Below, piece by piece: positions 7,446 to 15,592 of a stretch of 26,632 nucleotides of DNA (position 1 is its first letter; each line of letters begins with the position of its first letter). The DNA comes from VMFW01 sp038058095. GTDB lineage: Bacteria; Patescibacteriota; Minisyncoccia; UBA6257; 2-01-FULL-56-20. A program made the position numbers and the translations under genes. Under the pieces are notes generated by a model. It saw only the letters and a program-made list of their open reading frames with translations. It had not been told where the DNA came from and ran no database searches. The DNA is taken from assembly GCA_038058095.1 (NCBI GenBank), contig JBBUBW010000042.1:1-26632 (forward strand), given 5' to 3'.

Positions 7446-8342
7446 ATGAAAAGGGTATATAGCTTCCTTCGATGTTTTTTACGCGGAAAGGGATTGTCAA
7501 AATACAAGACTTTGAGAAATCTAGATTACCGCATCAAGAAGTTGATATATGGAAAACCAAAAGAGTTTATTACCATGCAGAGATTGGGGCTTAAGCTCTT
7601 TCTTGATCCCAAAAACAGCGTGGAAGCGGAAGGCATTGAAGAAATTGAGACAAAGCTCGTAGAAGTTTTTTTGAGGCCTGGGGATATTTTTGTGGATGTG
7701 GGAGCTCATCTGGGCTGGTTTTCCACAATTGCTTCCCGAATTGTCGGAAACGGGGGACGGGTATTTGCGTTCGAGCCCAACCACAAAAGTTATGCCTTGC
7801 TCAAAAAGAATTTAGCGGAGAACAAGTGTATTAATGTCACGGCGGAAAATATCGCTATATCCGACGAAAAAGGCCATACAGTTGTTTATACCGTAGGAGA
7901 TCTATGGTTTGGGAGTTGTTTGTTGGACCCAAGAAAAGATCCTGATTTTTGGATCACTCCCCACCTTTCTGATTTCGACGATAAAACTATATATGAATCC
8001 GAAGTGCCCCAAATAACTCTTGATGAATACCTCGGTAGTCAGCGAGTAGATTTTGTCAAAATAGACACGGAAGGGAACGATGGCAAAGTTTTAAACGGAA
8101 TGAAGAAATTATTAAACGCTAATCCTGACATAATAATCTACATGGAGTTTGCTCCGACGCTCCTCGAAAAATTCGGGACTGATCCAAATGCAATGATAAA
8201 AAACATCCGCGAAAAGGGTTTTAATGTATTTATGACCGATGGGCAAAGCGTAAAACCCTTTAAAGATACTAACTTTAACGGCAATTTATTTTTTACTCGT
8301 AGGAATATCTACAAAGACATTCTTAAACTCAAAGGAAAATGA
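7446..8342 (+). CDS. FkbM-family methyltransferase (intact)
   Basis: A 298-residue SAM methyltransferase. Motif I is IFVDVGAHLGWFST (81-94), followed by VFAFEPNHKSYALLKKN, and the family hallmark VDFVKIDTEGNDGKVLNGM starts at about 201. FkbM enzymes O-methylate sugars or small molecules. It is a different sequence from the decayed FkbM copy at 3999-4880, so this may be the surviving activity of two. An N-terminal basic stretch of about 40 residues precedes the core. Its TGA overlaps the next gene's ATG by four bases, so the methyltransferase and the GT2 are probably cotranslated. Confidence 0.88.
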   Translation: MKRVYSFLRCFLRGKGLSKYKTLRNLDYRIKKLIYGKPKEFITMQRLGLKLFLDPKNSVEAEGIEEIETKLVEVFLRPGDIFVDVGAHLGWFSTIASRIVGNGGRVFAFEPNHKSYALLKKNLAENKCINVTAENIAISDEKGHTVVYTVGDLWFGSCLLDPRKDPDFWITPHLSDFDDKTIYESEVPQITLDEYLGSQRVDFVKIDTEGNDGKVLNGMKKLLNANPDIIIYMEFAPTLLEKFGTDPNAMIKNIREKGFNVFMTDGQSVKPFKDTNFNGNLFFTRRNIYKDILKLKGK

Positions 8343-9238
8343 ATAATTCTCATGATAACAACCCACTCGTGAGCGTGGGACTTGTGACCTACAACCGGGT
8401 GCGCTACCTCTCCGGAGTGATTGATTCCTGGCTTGCCCAAACATACAAAAATTTTGAACTTATTATTTCCGATGATGCTTCGTCCGATGAAACGCAAAAA
8501 ATTTGCGAGGAGCGTGTAAGAAAAGATAAACGGATAAGATATTTCAGGCAAAAGAAGAATTTGAATGTGCCGCTTAATTTTAAATTCGTGCTCCAAGAGG
8601 CGAAAGGAAAATATTTTATCTGGGCCACTGACGACGATTTGTGGGACAAGCGTCTTCTCGAAGATTGTGTAAATGTTTTTCAACAAAACCCCAAGCTAGT
8701 TATGGTGTTCCCGCACATGGTAGATATTGATAAAGATGGCAAAAATATCAAATACTTCAATCCTGCCAAGTATATACCCCTTAGCGAAAGTTTGTATGAA
8801 CGGCTAAAGAATTTTATGTTGTTTTACATTGGTGATGGGAAAAATCAGTTGCTTTTGGGACTATGGGAAAGAAAAGCCATTCTTAATGATCCACTCTTTG
8901 GGCTTCTAGTTAAGAATGATCACCCGCCTTATTATTGGGGATTCGACAATTACTTTATATTTTGCAACTTAGCGAAGGGTCCGATTGGATTTGTGCCACA
9001 GGTTAGATTTTTTAGGAGGTCACGCGTCCTTGAAGACCACCTCTCTCCGCGGCAGATTTTGCCTCGGTTAGCTTTCACGTTTTTTCATCGGCTCAAAAAA
9101 ATATTCGACTCGCCGTATTTCTACTACATTATGCGCAGGATATTGCTCACTGAAAAGTTATCGTGGGTTGAGAAATTAAAACTACTCGGCTGGAATTTTT
9201 ATATTATGACCCGTCTATTTTTAAGACGGAAAATCTAG
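8339..9238 (+). CDS. Glycosyltransferase family 2 (GT-A fold)
   Basis: A 299-residue cytosolic glycosyltransferase. The N-terminal domain reads PLVSVGLVTYNRVRYL (9-24), IISDDASSDET (42-52) and IWATDDDLWD (94-103). DDD at 98-100 is the metal- and nucleotide-sugar-binding DxD motif. The C-terminal 100 residues are basic and hydrophobic (FFRRSR, YYIMRRILL) and may lie against the membrane. It would transfer one sugar to the lipid-linked glycan; donor and acceptor cannot be read from sequence. Overlaps the FkbM gene by four bases and converges on the O-antigen ligase gene, 39 bases away. Confidence 0.9.
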   Translation: MNNSHDNNPLVSVGLVTYNRVRYLSGVIDSWLAQTYKNFELIISDDASSDETQKICEERVRKDKRIRYFRQKKNLNVPLNFKFVLQEAKGKYFIWATDDDLWDKRLLEDCVNVFQQNPKLVMVFPHMVDIDKDGKNIKYFNPAKYIPLSESLYERLKNFMLFYIGDGKNQLLLGLWERKAILNDPLFGLLVKNDHPPYYWGFDNYFIFCNLAKGPIGFVPQVRFFRRSRVLEDHLSPRQILPRLAFTFFHRLKKIFDSPYFYYIMRRILLTEKLSWVEKLKLLGWNFYIMTRLFLRRKI

Positions 9239-9277
9239 TATATGAAAGCATTAGCTAATACGCGCATGTGAAAGTAA

Positions 9278-10522
9278 TTAAATTCTAGCTCCATTATTTT
9301 TCGTGACTGACCATGCGGCTCCGAGCGATATCCCAAGCAACGCCCATGTTTGACGCCAAAGAAAAGCATCCGTGAAAAAGATTCCAATAACTATGGCAAC
9401 GCCAGTTATTATCCACGCTAGTTTTAGGTCCACTAGGCGATCGTATGCTCGTGGCAAACCCAATACAAACTTGCGCATTCCTTTCAGAAAGCGAATAATA
9501 AATAACGTAAAAAAGATTACTGCGCCAACCCCTCCAAATAGCGCCACTTCAAAGAATGTGCCGTAGGAAGAAGATGGTCTTTCAAACCCAAATCCTGCGG
9601 GGTGCCCGAGAATTGTTTTTGGGATAGACGGCCAGGTCTGCGTTTGCTCCTGTCCATCCAAAGGAGAGCTTACAAAGTTCACCGCCCTTTGCCCAACCCA
9701 ATTTCTTATTTCGAGCGTTGGGGAACTGGGGAGAAGCATCCAGCCCAGAAAAAATGCCGCAGCGGGGAGGATGATAAAATATTTTAATTTGTCTAGGTTA
9801 GACTTGCTGGAGAATATTACCCAAAGAGCGAGGCCGACCGAGATGGCTATCCACGTTGCTCGGGAGGCCGCCCAAAGGTTGAAATTGGCGACCACGACCA
9901 TCCAGCCGGCGAGCACTGCTTTTTGCCAGCCTTTTTTTGCTTCAATAAAAAGCCCTAGCATCACAAGGAATCCAGTTATAGAGAGAAGACCGAGTATATG
10001 CGGATTTTGTGTAAGCCCCATTAATCGTCCGCCGGATATAAATTTTTCTGGTCCGAAGTCCCAATATGCGGGGACGGCCAGCGCGAACGAGGCGATGAGC
10101 GCGATACTTATCCGGGGGAGGAGTTTATCGCGCGACGATACCAGAAACGCGAAGAAAAGAAAAACAGCGCCATTAAAGGCAACCCTCGCGAAGTTTGTAA
10201 ATATTCCATTTATGCCCATGTGCTCTATATTTTCTTGAAAGTTAAGGATTGTTCCAAGAAAAATAAAAAAAAGAACCAGTATTATGCTTATTGCGTACGG
10301 CTTGATTTTTGGCCAGAGCGCGCGCAAATCATCCCGCGTTTTCCTTTGGCAAAGCGCGATAATAGCAAGTATTGTGGTTAAGACGTCAAACGGTTTTGGC
10401 GTGCCTTTATGTATGGCCAAAAAAAATACCGCCGCGGACGCGATGGTGGTTGTAATTATAATCAACATTTGCTTATCTCTTATGTTGAAAGTTTTGTGTC
10501 CAGGTTCTTTTTGATTAAACAT
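9278..10522 (-). CDS. O-antigen ligase/polymerase-like membrane protein (Wzy/WaaL type)
   Basis: A 414-residue polytopic membrane protein with about ten hydrophobic segments. Midway are GGRLMGLTQNPHILGLL and AASRATWIA, matching the weakly conserved R..G...NP and SR motifs of the O-antigen ligase family. After them comes a periplasm-sized loop containing GHPAGFGFERPSSSYGTFFE, where family members keep functional His/Arg residues. It would join glycan repeats or transfer the finished chain to an acceptor. I start it at ATG10522, where a promoter -10 box ends seven bases upstream; the longer frame back to 10591 would be translated from promoter DNA. The only evident polymerase or ligase in the window; no Wzx flippase or ABC exporter is visible. 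Confidence 0.82.
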   Translation of the reverse strand: MFNQKEPGHKTFNIRDKQMLIIITTTIASAAVFFLAIHKGTPKPFDVLTTILAIIALCQRKTRDDLRALWPKIKPYAISIILVLFFIFLGTILNFQENIEHMGINGIFTNFARVAFNGAVFLFFAFLVSSRDKLLPRISIALIASFALAVPAYWDFGPEKFISGGRLMGLTQNPHILGLLSITGFLVMLGLFIEAKKGWQKAVLAGWMVVVANFNLWAASRATWIAISVGLALWVIFSSKSNLDKLKYFIILPAAAFFLGWMLLPSSPTLEIRNWVGQRAVNFVSSPLDGQEQTQTWPSIPKTILGHPAGFGFERPSSSYGTFFEVALFGGVGAVIFFTLFIIRFLKGMRKFVLGLPRAYDRLVDLKLAWIITGVAIVIGIFFTDAFLWRQTWALLGISLGAAWSVTKNNGARI

Positions 10523-10529
10523 TGAATTA

Positions 10530-10558
10530 ATGATATAATTTAAAAAATTAATAAGCAA
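10530..10558 (-). promoter_or_regulatory. Sigma70-type promoter, leaderless, for O-antigen ligase gene
   Basis: Minus strand: TTGCTT (10558-10553), a 17-base spacer, TATCAT (10535-10530), then seven bases to ATG10522. This placement decides the start codon. Confidence 0.65.
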
Positions 10559-10688
10559 GAGACGCCTATTGCTATAAAGGTTGGTACCCAAAGATAGTAA
10601 CTGGCAGATAGGGTTTCAGCCGAACTTAAAAATGCTGACATTCGTAATTTGCGGTCGTCATGGCATATTAAGAAATCCTCAATGATCA

Positions 10689-10844
10689 ATGAAAAAAGAC
10701 ATTCTTAAAGAACTTTGGGAGTTTTTAAAAGTGCGGAAAAAGTGGTGGCTTTTGCCGCCAATAATACTTTTGATTTTATTGAGCGTTATCATAGTATTGT
10801 CTCAAGGTTCTGTCGTCTCGCCGATTCTCTACGCCATTTTCTGA
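10689..10844 (+). CDS. DUF5989 small membrane protein (SxtK-like), copy 1
   Basis: A 51-residue protein: a charged, Trp-rich amphipathic start (DILKELWEFLKVRKKWW), one hydrophobic segment (about 22-39) and a conserved tail SVVSPILYAIF. This matches DUF5989 proteins, which typically sit beside carbamoyltransferase and SxtJ genes. I think the unnamed ~50-residue SxtK of saxitoxin clusters belongs to the same group; that is from memory. No biochemical role is known to me. A second copy lies at 16049-16201, sharing ILKELWEF and a V-P-IY-IF tail pattern. The carbamoyltransferase itself is 3 kb away on the other strand. A Zn-ribbon methyltransferase and an SGNH hydrolase follow directly. Confidence 0.85.
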   Translation: MKKDILKELWEFLKVRKKWWLLPPIILLILLSVIIVLSQGSVVSPILYAIF

Positions 10845-10874
10845 TTTTTGCGATACGACGATACGGCAATACTC

Positions 10875-11867
10875 ATGGGATTGGAAAATATACAAGCAAG
10901 TATCGACTTATTCGCCTGTCCGCGGTGCGGCGACGACCTGAACATAAGAGACGATTGTATTTTTTGCCGGAGGTGCCTAACCACGTATGGCGTAGATGAA
11001 GGCATACCGCTGTTTTTTGAAGAGTGTGGTCCAGATGGCGGCCTAACTAATAAAATGAAAAGGTTTTATAATGAAAATCCTTTTCCTGGCTACGAGGAGA
11101 TTGAGAACGTTGCCGATCTCATTGATAAAGCCGAAAAAAGCGTTTTCGCCCGCATGTTAAACAAGCAAATCCCTTTCGGCGCAAGAATTTTGGAGATCGG
11201 TTGTGGTACGGGCCAGCTTACTAACTATTTAGCCGTTGCCCAGAGAATTGTCGTCGGAGCCGATATGAGTTTAAGTTCTTTAAAATTGGCGCAGGAATTT
11301 AAGAAGAGGAACGGTTTAGAGAGAGCAATTTTTTGCCAGATGAATTTATTCCGACCCGCTTTTCCAGCAGGCAGTTTTCACGTCGTAATCTCTAATGGTG
11401 TTTTGCACCACACGGGGAATCCTCGTTTGGGGTTTGAGACGATCGCCAAGTTGGTCAAGAAAGGAGGTTTTCTGTGTCTCGGTCTTTATAATCGCTTTGG
11501 CAGGGTTCTAACCGATGTCCGCAAAGTTGTTTTTGCGGCAACTACGGACAAATTAAAGTTCCTCGACCCGCATACTAGAGATCGTAGTCTCGGGCGCGCG
11601 GATATTTGGTTTAAGGACCAGTATAAAAATCCGCACGAATCAAAACATACGATAGGAGAAGTCCTCCGTTGGTTTAATCAGTCTAATTTCGAGTTCTGCT
11701 ACGGCATTCCCAGCCCCGTATTTTTTGAAGGATTTGCTTCTTCCGATTTGATGTTTATGCAGCATTCGGCGGGCAATTTTTTTGGGAGAATTGCTGCTCA
11801 AGTTAGATCCATTCCGAGCGGTTGGAGGGACGGCGGCTTGTTTATTATGATTGGAAGAAAAAAATGA
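10875..11867 (+). CDS. Zinc-ribbon class I SAM methyltransferase
   Basis: A 330-residue protein with an N-terminal Trm112-like zinc ribbon (Cys15-x2-Cys18 and Cys31-x2-Cys34) joined to a methyltransferase core: RILEIGCGTGQLT (104-116), VVGADMS, and VISNGVLHHTGNPRLGFETI, the post-motif typical of Methyltransf_11. The C-terminal ~120 residues (FKDQYKNPHESKHTIGEVLRWF) resemble a family of ribbon-bearing methyltransferases found in glycan clusters. The target is unknown. The start could also be TTG10848, 27 bases upstream; neither has a clear ribosome site, so translation may be coupled to the DUF5989 gene ending at 10844. Its TGA overlaps the SGNH gene's ATG by four bases. Confidence 0.82.
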   Translation: MGLENIQASIDLFACPRCGDDLNIRDDCIFCRRCLTTYGVDEGIPLFFEECGPDGGLTNKMKRFYNENPFPGYEEIENVADLIDKAEKSVFARMLNKQIPFGARILEIGCGTGQLTNYLAVAQRIVVGADMSLSSLKLAQEFKKRNGLERAIFCQMNLFRPAFPAGSFHVVISNGVLHHTGNPRLGFETIAKLVKKGGFLCLGLYNRFGRVLTDVRKVVFAATTDKLKFLDPHTRDRSLGRADIWFKDQYKNPHESKHTIGEVLRWFNQSNFEFCYGIPSPVFFEGFASSDLMFMQHSAGNFFGRIAAQVRSIPSGWRDGGLFIMIGRKK

Positions 11868-12907
11868 TCAAAGTCAAGAGTTTAGTGATCAATCTTTCCT
11901 TAGTATTTTTTTCGCTAGCTATTCTTCTTCTTATTATTGAAGGTGGTCTTAGGGTAGTAGCAGCAATTAAGCGCAATTTCTTGGGTTCAGATTTGTACGT
12001 TTGCGGAAATGTATATCTTATAAACCCAGCTTTATTTAAAAAAGCTCTGTCCCCTGATCCTAATTTTATGCCGGTGAATATAGAAACATCAGTTGCCGGG
12101 CGGCATGTCCGCACTAACAGTTCTGGCATGCGAGCAGAGAGAGATTATTCCCTGAATAAAGCACTTGGCGTCTATCGCATTGCTACTATAGGTGATTCTG
12201 TAACTTTTGGGTGGGGCGTTGATTACAATGAAGCCTACCCAGCGGTTCTTGAAAATATATTGCGTGCCCGGTTCGGAGACAAAGTTGAGGTTTTAAACTT
12301 CGGAATGCCGTCGTTAAACAGCCAAGAAGAATTATTACTGCTGAAATCAAAAATACTTAATTATGACCCCAACCTTATTATTATCGGTTATCATCCTAAC
12401 GATATTTACTATGACCTAAAACTTGTCCATTTCTTCAACACTTTTGTGCCGCGATTTTTGGCCGAGCGTTCTAGGTTATATGGTTGTGTTTTCAGTGTTT
12501 GGCAGCACCTTACGAATTCCTATGCTCCTTATTACCAGGAAGCATATAAGAAAGGATCTCCTCTCTGGGAAACGCAAAAAAGTTTTTTTGCAGAACTTTC
12601 TTTTATCTCCCGTGAGAAAAAAATACCTATACTTGTTGTTGTTCTGCCGGAGTGGAGAGATTTTAGCGATAAGCATAGACTAAAGCAGGTGTATGACCTT
12701 GTGAGTGGCGAAGCGATTAAGAATGGCCTGTCGGCGCTAAATGTTTTTTCTATGCTCCGCGATAAAGGCGTTACCGATGTTGAGAAAAATTACAGAGTTG
12801 ATTTCAATAGCGAAGATTATGATCATCCCAACCGCGTTGGACACGAAGCCATAGCTGGATTAATATTTGAGTTTTTGCTTAAGAGTGGATTCCTCCGCAG
12901 TAATTAA
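11864..12907 (+). CDS. SGNH/GDSL-family hydrolase, membrane-anchored
   Basis: A 347-residue protein with one N-terminal membrane helix (about 7-25) and an extracytoplasmic SGNH domain. Block I is IGDSVTFGWGV (109-119) with Ser112 as nucleophile; block III is GYHPND (175-180); Asp318 and His321 in DYDHPNRVGH supply the rest of the catalytic set. It would act as an esterase or acyltransferase, for example on acetyl groups of the exported glycan. ATG11864 is chosen over an in-frame ATG at 11822 that lies inside the methyltransferase gene, because the helix begins naturally there and ATGA coupling is common in this locus. Compare the decayed SGNH piece at 15774-16052. Confidence 0.87.
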   Translation: MIKVKSLVINLSLVFFSLAILLLIIEGGLRVVAAIKRNFLGSDLYVCGNVYLINPALFKKALSPDPNFMPVNIETSVAGRHVRTNSSGMRAERDYSLNKALGVYRIATIGDSVTFGWGVDYNEAYPAVLENILRARFGDKVEVLNFGMPSLNSQEELLLLKSKILNYDPNLIIIGYHPNDIYYDLKLVHFFNTFVPRFLAERSRLYGCVFSVWQHLTNSYAPYYQEAYKKGSPLWETQKSFFAELSFISREKKIPILVVVLPEWRDFSDKHRLKQVYDLVSGEAIKNGLSALNVFSMLRDKGVTDVEKNYRVDFNSEDYDHPNRVGHEAIAGLIFEFLLKSGFLRSN

Positions 12908-12960
12908 GGCGGAACTGTGCCCAGTGCAATGCTATTAGCTAACGAAATTATAGATACCCA

Positions 12961-13076
12961 CGGCTTCACCCAGCCCCATTGAAGTCATGGGTGTAAACCC
13001 ATGGAGGAAATGGCAGTTATAATCCCGAAGGGTATAGCCCTGAAACCACGGCCGTGGAGCCGTGGAGCCGTGGAGC
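12961..13076. repeat. Palindrome cluster, REP-like, in non-coding gap
   Basis: The 204-base gap 12908-13111 between convergent genes has no credible gene but several symmetric elements. A hairpin CATGGGT-GTAA-ACCCATG lies at 12986-13003. A perfect 12-base palindrome CCACGGCCGTGG lies at 13046-13057. Three tandem CCGTGGAG units follow at 13052-13075. GCTTCA near 12963 can pair with TGAAGT near 12980. No T-run follows the hairpins, so they are not ordinary terminators. The look recalls REP elements mobilised by IS200-like transposases, but no transposase is present here. Confidence 0.5.
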
Positions 13077-13111
13077 TAGGTTCACATTAATTGCGGTATT
13101 GTTTTAAAAAA

Positions 13112-13528
13112 CTAGAACTGATTCTCGATAGATTTTTTTTCGTAATTGCCAGCTGGGCGACTGACCCAATAGGAGTGATTCTCTTTACGTTTAAGTTTTA
13201 GAAAATCTTTATCTGACAGTTTAGCAAAAAAGCCCAGGGGAGTGAAAACGAGAAAGAAGATAAAGGTAAGAATTACTCTGGACATTACCCATCCCATAAG
13301 CAAGGCTAAAATCATCCAAAGACGATATGGAATTTTAAGAAGGGAAGGATAAAATAGGCCAAGAATAACTAGAATTGCTCCCAAGCCAGAAAGATAGGGA
13401 GTAGCGCTACTACCCGTAAATAGAAGCGGAATACCAAAGCCAAAAAAAACCAAGCCAACTACAAGGCCGAATTTTCTAAGATCAGAACGGGAGCTTTTTG
13501 TACTTCGTATTTCTTTTTTAAAACTCAT
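13112..13528 (-). CDS. SxtJ-family membrane protein
   Basis: A 138-residue protein with three or four hydrophobic segments: FGLVVGLVFFGFGIPLLF, YLSGLGAILVILGLFYPSLL, and the long LWMILALLMGWVMSRVILTFIFFLVF. It ends in a cytosolic tail TPLGFFAKLSDKDFLKLKRKENHSYWVSR. The pattern R-x-FG..., G.V.SRVIL, TP.G and SYW is that of SxtJ proteins, which are found next to carbamoyltransferases. Biochemical role unknown; a membrane platform for the carbamoyltransferase is a guess. ATG13528 lies one base after the carbamoyltransferase stop (13530), clearly one operon; a TTG at 13537 is an alternative. No DUF5989 gene follows it, unlike many such clusters. Confidence 0.85.
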   Translation of the reverse strand: MSFKKEIRSTKSSRSDLRKFGLVVGLVFFGFGIPLLFTGSSATPYLSGLGAILVILGLFYPSLLKIPYRLWMILALLMGWVMSRVILTFIFFLVFTPLGFFAKLSDKDFLKLKRKENHSYWVSRPAGNYEKKSIENQF

Positions 13529-13529
13529 T

Positions 13530-15347
13530 TTAGTCAAGTTCGAATTCTTTACGCCAATCAGAATCCTCTGCTAAAGGTTTTTGATCGGTCTTATCTAAAA
13601 GATACTTTCCTAAAAGAAGATAGTCGATATTGGTTCTCATAAAACATTGGTAGGCATCTTCGGGAGTACAAACGATTGGCTCCCCTCTTACATTAAAGGA
13701 AGTGTTAATAACAACAGCGCAGCCGTATTTTCTATTAAACTCACTTAGAAGCTCATGATAGAGCTTATTGGTTTCGGAATGAACGGTTTGGATGCGAGCC
13801 GAGTAGTCAATGTGAGTAATGGCAGGAATATCCGATCTTGAGACATTAAGTTTCTCGATGCCAAAAAGCTTTTCCTCATTAGAAGACATAGTGCGTCGAC
13901 GATTTTTCACAACATCGGCAACAAGAAGCATATAAGGACTAGGGTGGTTAATTTCGAAATAGTTGGCGACTTTTTCGTAAGGAACCGAGGGGGCAAAAGG
14001 CCGAAAGCTTTCTCGAAATTTTATTTTTAAATTCATTAACGCCTGCATTTTAGGAGAGCGAGCGTCACCAAGAATTGATCGCGAGCCCAAAGCGCGAGGA
14101 CCGAATTCCATTCTACCCTCAAACCAACCGACAACTTTTTGATTATTGATAAGATCGGCGATTTTACCAGCAATCTGGTTTTCGGCTATTTCTGTAAAAG
14201 GTATTTGTTTTTCCTCAAGAAAACTTTTTATTTCTTGATCTGAAAACTTTGGTCCTAAGTAAGCGCCCCGCATCATATCCTTACCGGGATTAACTTGGCG
14301 GGGCTTATTTAAATATTGATACCAAACAAAAAGCGCGCACCCAAGAGCTCCTCCTGCATCGCCCGAAGCGGGCTGAATCCAAATGTCTTCAAAGGGTCCT
14401 TCGCGAAGGAGCTTGCCATTAGCGACGCAGTTTAGAGCCACGCCACCGGCTAAACAAAGATATTTCTGTTTAGTTTCTTTATGAATATGGCGCGCTAATT
14501 TTAAAACAATTTCGTCCGTAACTTCCTGAATAGAGCGGGCTAAATCCATTTCTTTTTGGGCTAGGGGCGACTCGGGTTTTCGCGGAGGCCCTCCGAAAAG
14601 TCGATGGAATTTTTCGTTGGTCATAGTTAAACCCTGGCAATAATTAAAGTAACTCATATCCATATGAAAAGAGCCGTCATCTTTCACGTCAATCAAGTTT
14701 TCCAAAATGAGGCGTTTATATTTTGGCTCGCCGTAAGGGGCAAGACCCATTACCTTATATTCGCCGGAGTTAACTTTAAAACCGGTGTAGTAAGTAAAAG
14801 CCGAGTAAAGAAGACCTAAAGAATGAGGGAATTTTATTTCGCCAAGTATTTTGATTCGGTTGCCTAGGCCTTCTCCGAAACTGGTGGTAGTCCACTCGCC
14901 AACGCCGTCCATAGTGAGAAATGCCGCCTCTTTAAACGGTGACGGGAAAAATGCCGAGGCAGCGTGGGATTCATGATGTTCAGTAAAAAGAATGAGTCCC
15001 TTAAAGTCTAGTTTTTCGGCTAGAGCGGCTTTGAGCCAAAGTTTATCTTTCAACCAAATAGGCATAGCGGCAAGGAAAGATTGCAATCCTCGAGGAGCGA
15101 AACTGAGATAAGTTTCAAGAAGCCGTTCGAATTTCAAAAATGGTTTTTCATAGAAAACCACGTAATCAAGATCTTTAACGGTTATTTTCCCTTCTCTCAA
15201 ACAATAAGCGATGGCTTTTTCGGGAAAACTATCATCGTGTTTCTTCCGGCTAAATCTTTCTTCTTGGGCGGCAGCAATAATACTGCCATCCTTTATTAAA
15301 GAAGCAGCGCTATCGTGGTAAAAAGCCGAAATACCAAGAATATTCAT
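13530..15347 (-). CDS. O-carbamoyltransferase (NodU/CmcH/SxtI family)
   Basis: A 605-residue enzyme expected to move a carbamoyl group from carbamoyl phosphate, via an adenylated intermediate, to a hydroxyl of a sugar or small molecule. Family marks: ISAFYHDSAASL near the start, AQEERFSRKKHDDSFP, the YrdC-associated TEHHESHAASAFF and TMDGVGEWTTTSFG, SGEYKVMGLAPYG, LCLAGGVALNCVANGKL, QPASGDAGGALGCAL, and the C-terminal GRMEFGPRALGSRSILGD and FRPFAPSV. Length is typical and no catalytic region looks broken. It begins the minus-strand pair with the SxtJ-like gene. In this locus it most likely decorates the glycan or its precursor sugar; the acceptor cannot be told. Confidence 0.95.
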   Translation of the reverse strand: MNILGISAFYHDSAASLIKDGSIIAAAQEERFSRKKHDDSFPEKAIAYCLREGKITVKDLDYVVFYEKPFLKFERLLETYLSFAPRGLQSFLAAMPIWLKDKLWLKAALAEKLDFKGLILFTEHHESHAASAFFPSPFKEAAFLTMDGVGEWTTTSFGEGLGNRIKILGEIKFPHSLGLLYSAFTYYTGFKVNSGEYKVMGLAPYGEPKYKRLILENLIDVKDDGSFHMDMSYFNYCQGLTMTNEKFHRLFGGPPRKPESPLAQKEMDLARSIQEVTDEIVLKLARHIHKETKQKYLCLAGGVALNCVANGKLLREGPFEDIWIQPASGDAGGALGCALFVWYQYLNKPRQVNPGKDMMRGAYLGPKFSDQEIKSFLEEKQIPFTEIAENQIAGKIADLINNQKVVGWFEGRMEFGPRALGSRSILGDARSPKMQALMNLKIKFRESFRPFAPSVPYEKVANYFEINHPSPYMLLVADVVKNRRRTMSSNEEKLFGIEKLNVSRSDIPAITHIDYSARIQTVHSETNKLYHELLSEFNRKYGCAVVINTSFNVRGEPIVCTPEDAYQCFMRTNIDYLLLGKYLLDKTDQKPLAEDSDWRKEFELD

Positions 15348-15592
15348 GGGGTTAGAATTAAGAATAAAAAAATTATGAGATAGATCCTTCTTTCATATTC
15401 TTTCTTAAATTCTAACTTAACTTGTCCTTGGTTAAAAGATTCCATATCCAGCCAAGTATCGGCATGGATGAAATCGGCGCCATCAAGTGCTTCTTTTAAA
15501 TCTAGGGTGCGATGAACTCGGCCGGTAGCTTCAGCTTGAGTCAAAAGTTCAGCATCAAGACTAATTTCATACCCTTGAGGTGCAAAGAGCAT
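15344..15592 (-). pseudogene. Fragment of ornithine/aspartate carbamoyltransferase-like gene
   Basis: Residues 6-50 of this 82-residue frame (PQGYEISLDAEL, VHRTLDLKEALDGADFIHADTW) look like the ornithine-binding domain of an OTCase-type enzyme: P-x-GYE, then T-D..EA..GAD..y.D.W..M. The carbamoyl-phosphate domain (STRTR motif) is absent upstream, and after EYERRI the frame runs into an unrelated hydrophobic tail (YLIIFLFLILTP). It is therefore a remnant of about 50 residues. It overlaps the carbamoyltransferase start by four bases and its DNA probably supplies that gene's leader. Which family it came from is uncertain; the DTWLDM motif is not the classic OTCase DVWxSMG. Confidence 0.5.

Noticed and set aside
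9771..10238. 155-codon plus-strand frame opposite the O-antigen ligase gene
   Set aside because: It is antisense to a well-supported membrane protein, its translation has no recognisable motif, and it has no ribosome site.
10523..10591. Longer N-terminus for the O-antigen ligase (start at 10591)
   Set aside because: It would translate the -35/-10 promoter region; the ATG at 10522 is placed right after the -10 box.
10592..10688. Coding remnant upstream of the first DUF5989 gene (frame reading MLTFVICGRHGILRNPQ)
   Set aside because: Very short, with no motif and no family match that I recognise, and stops close upstream.
13052..13075. Three CCGTGGAG units as a short CRISPR or tandem-repeat array
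   Set aside because: Units are 8 bases, directly adjacent, with no spacers and no cas genes nearby.
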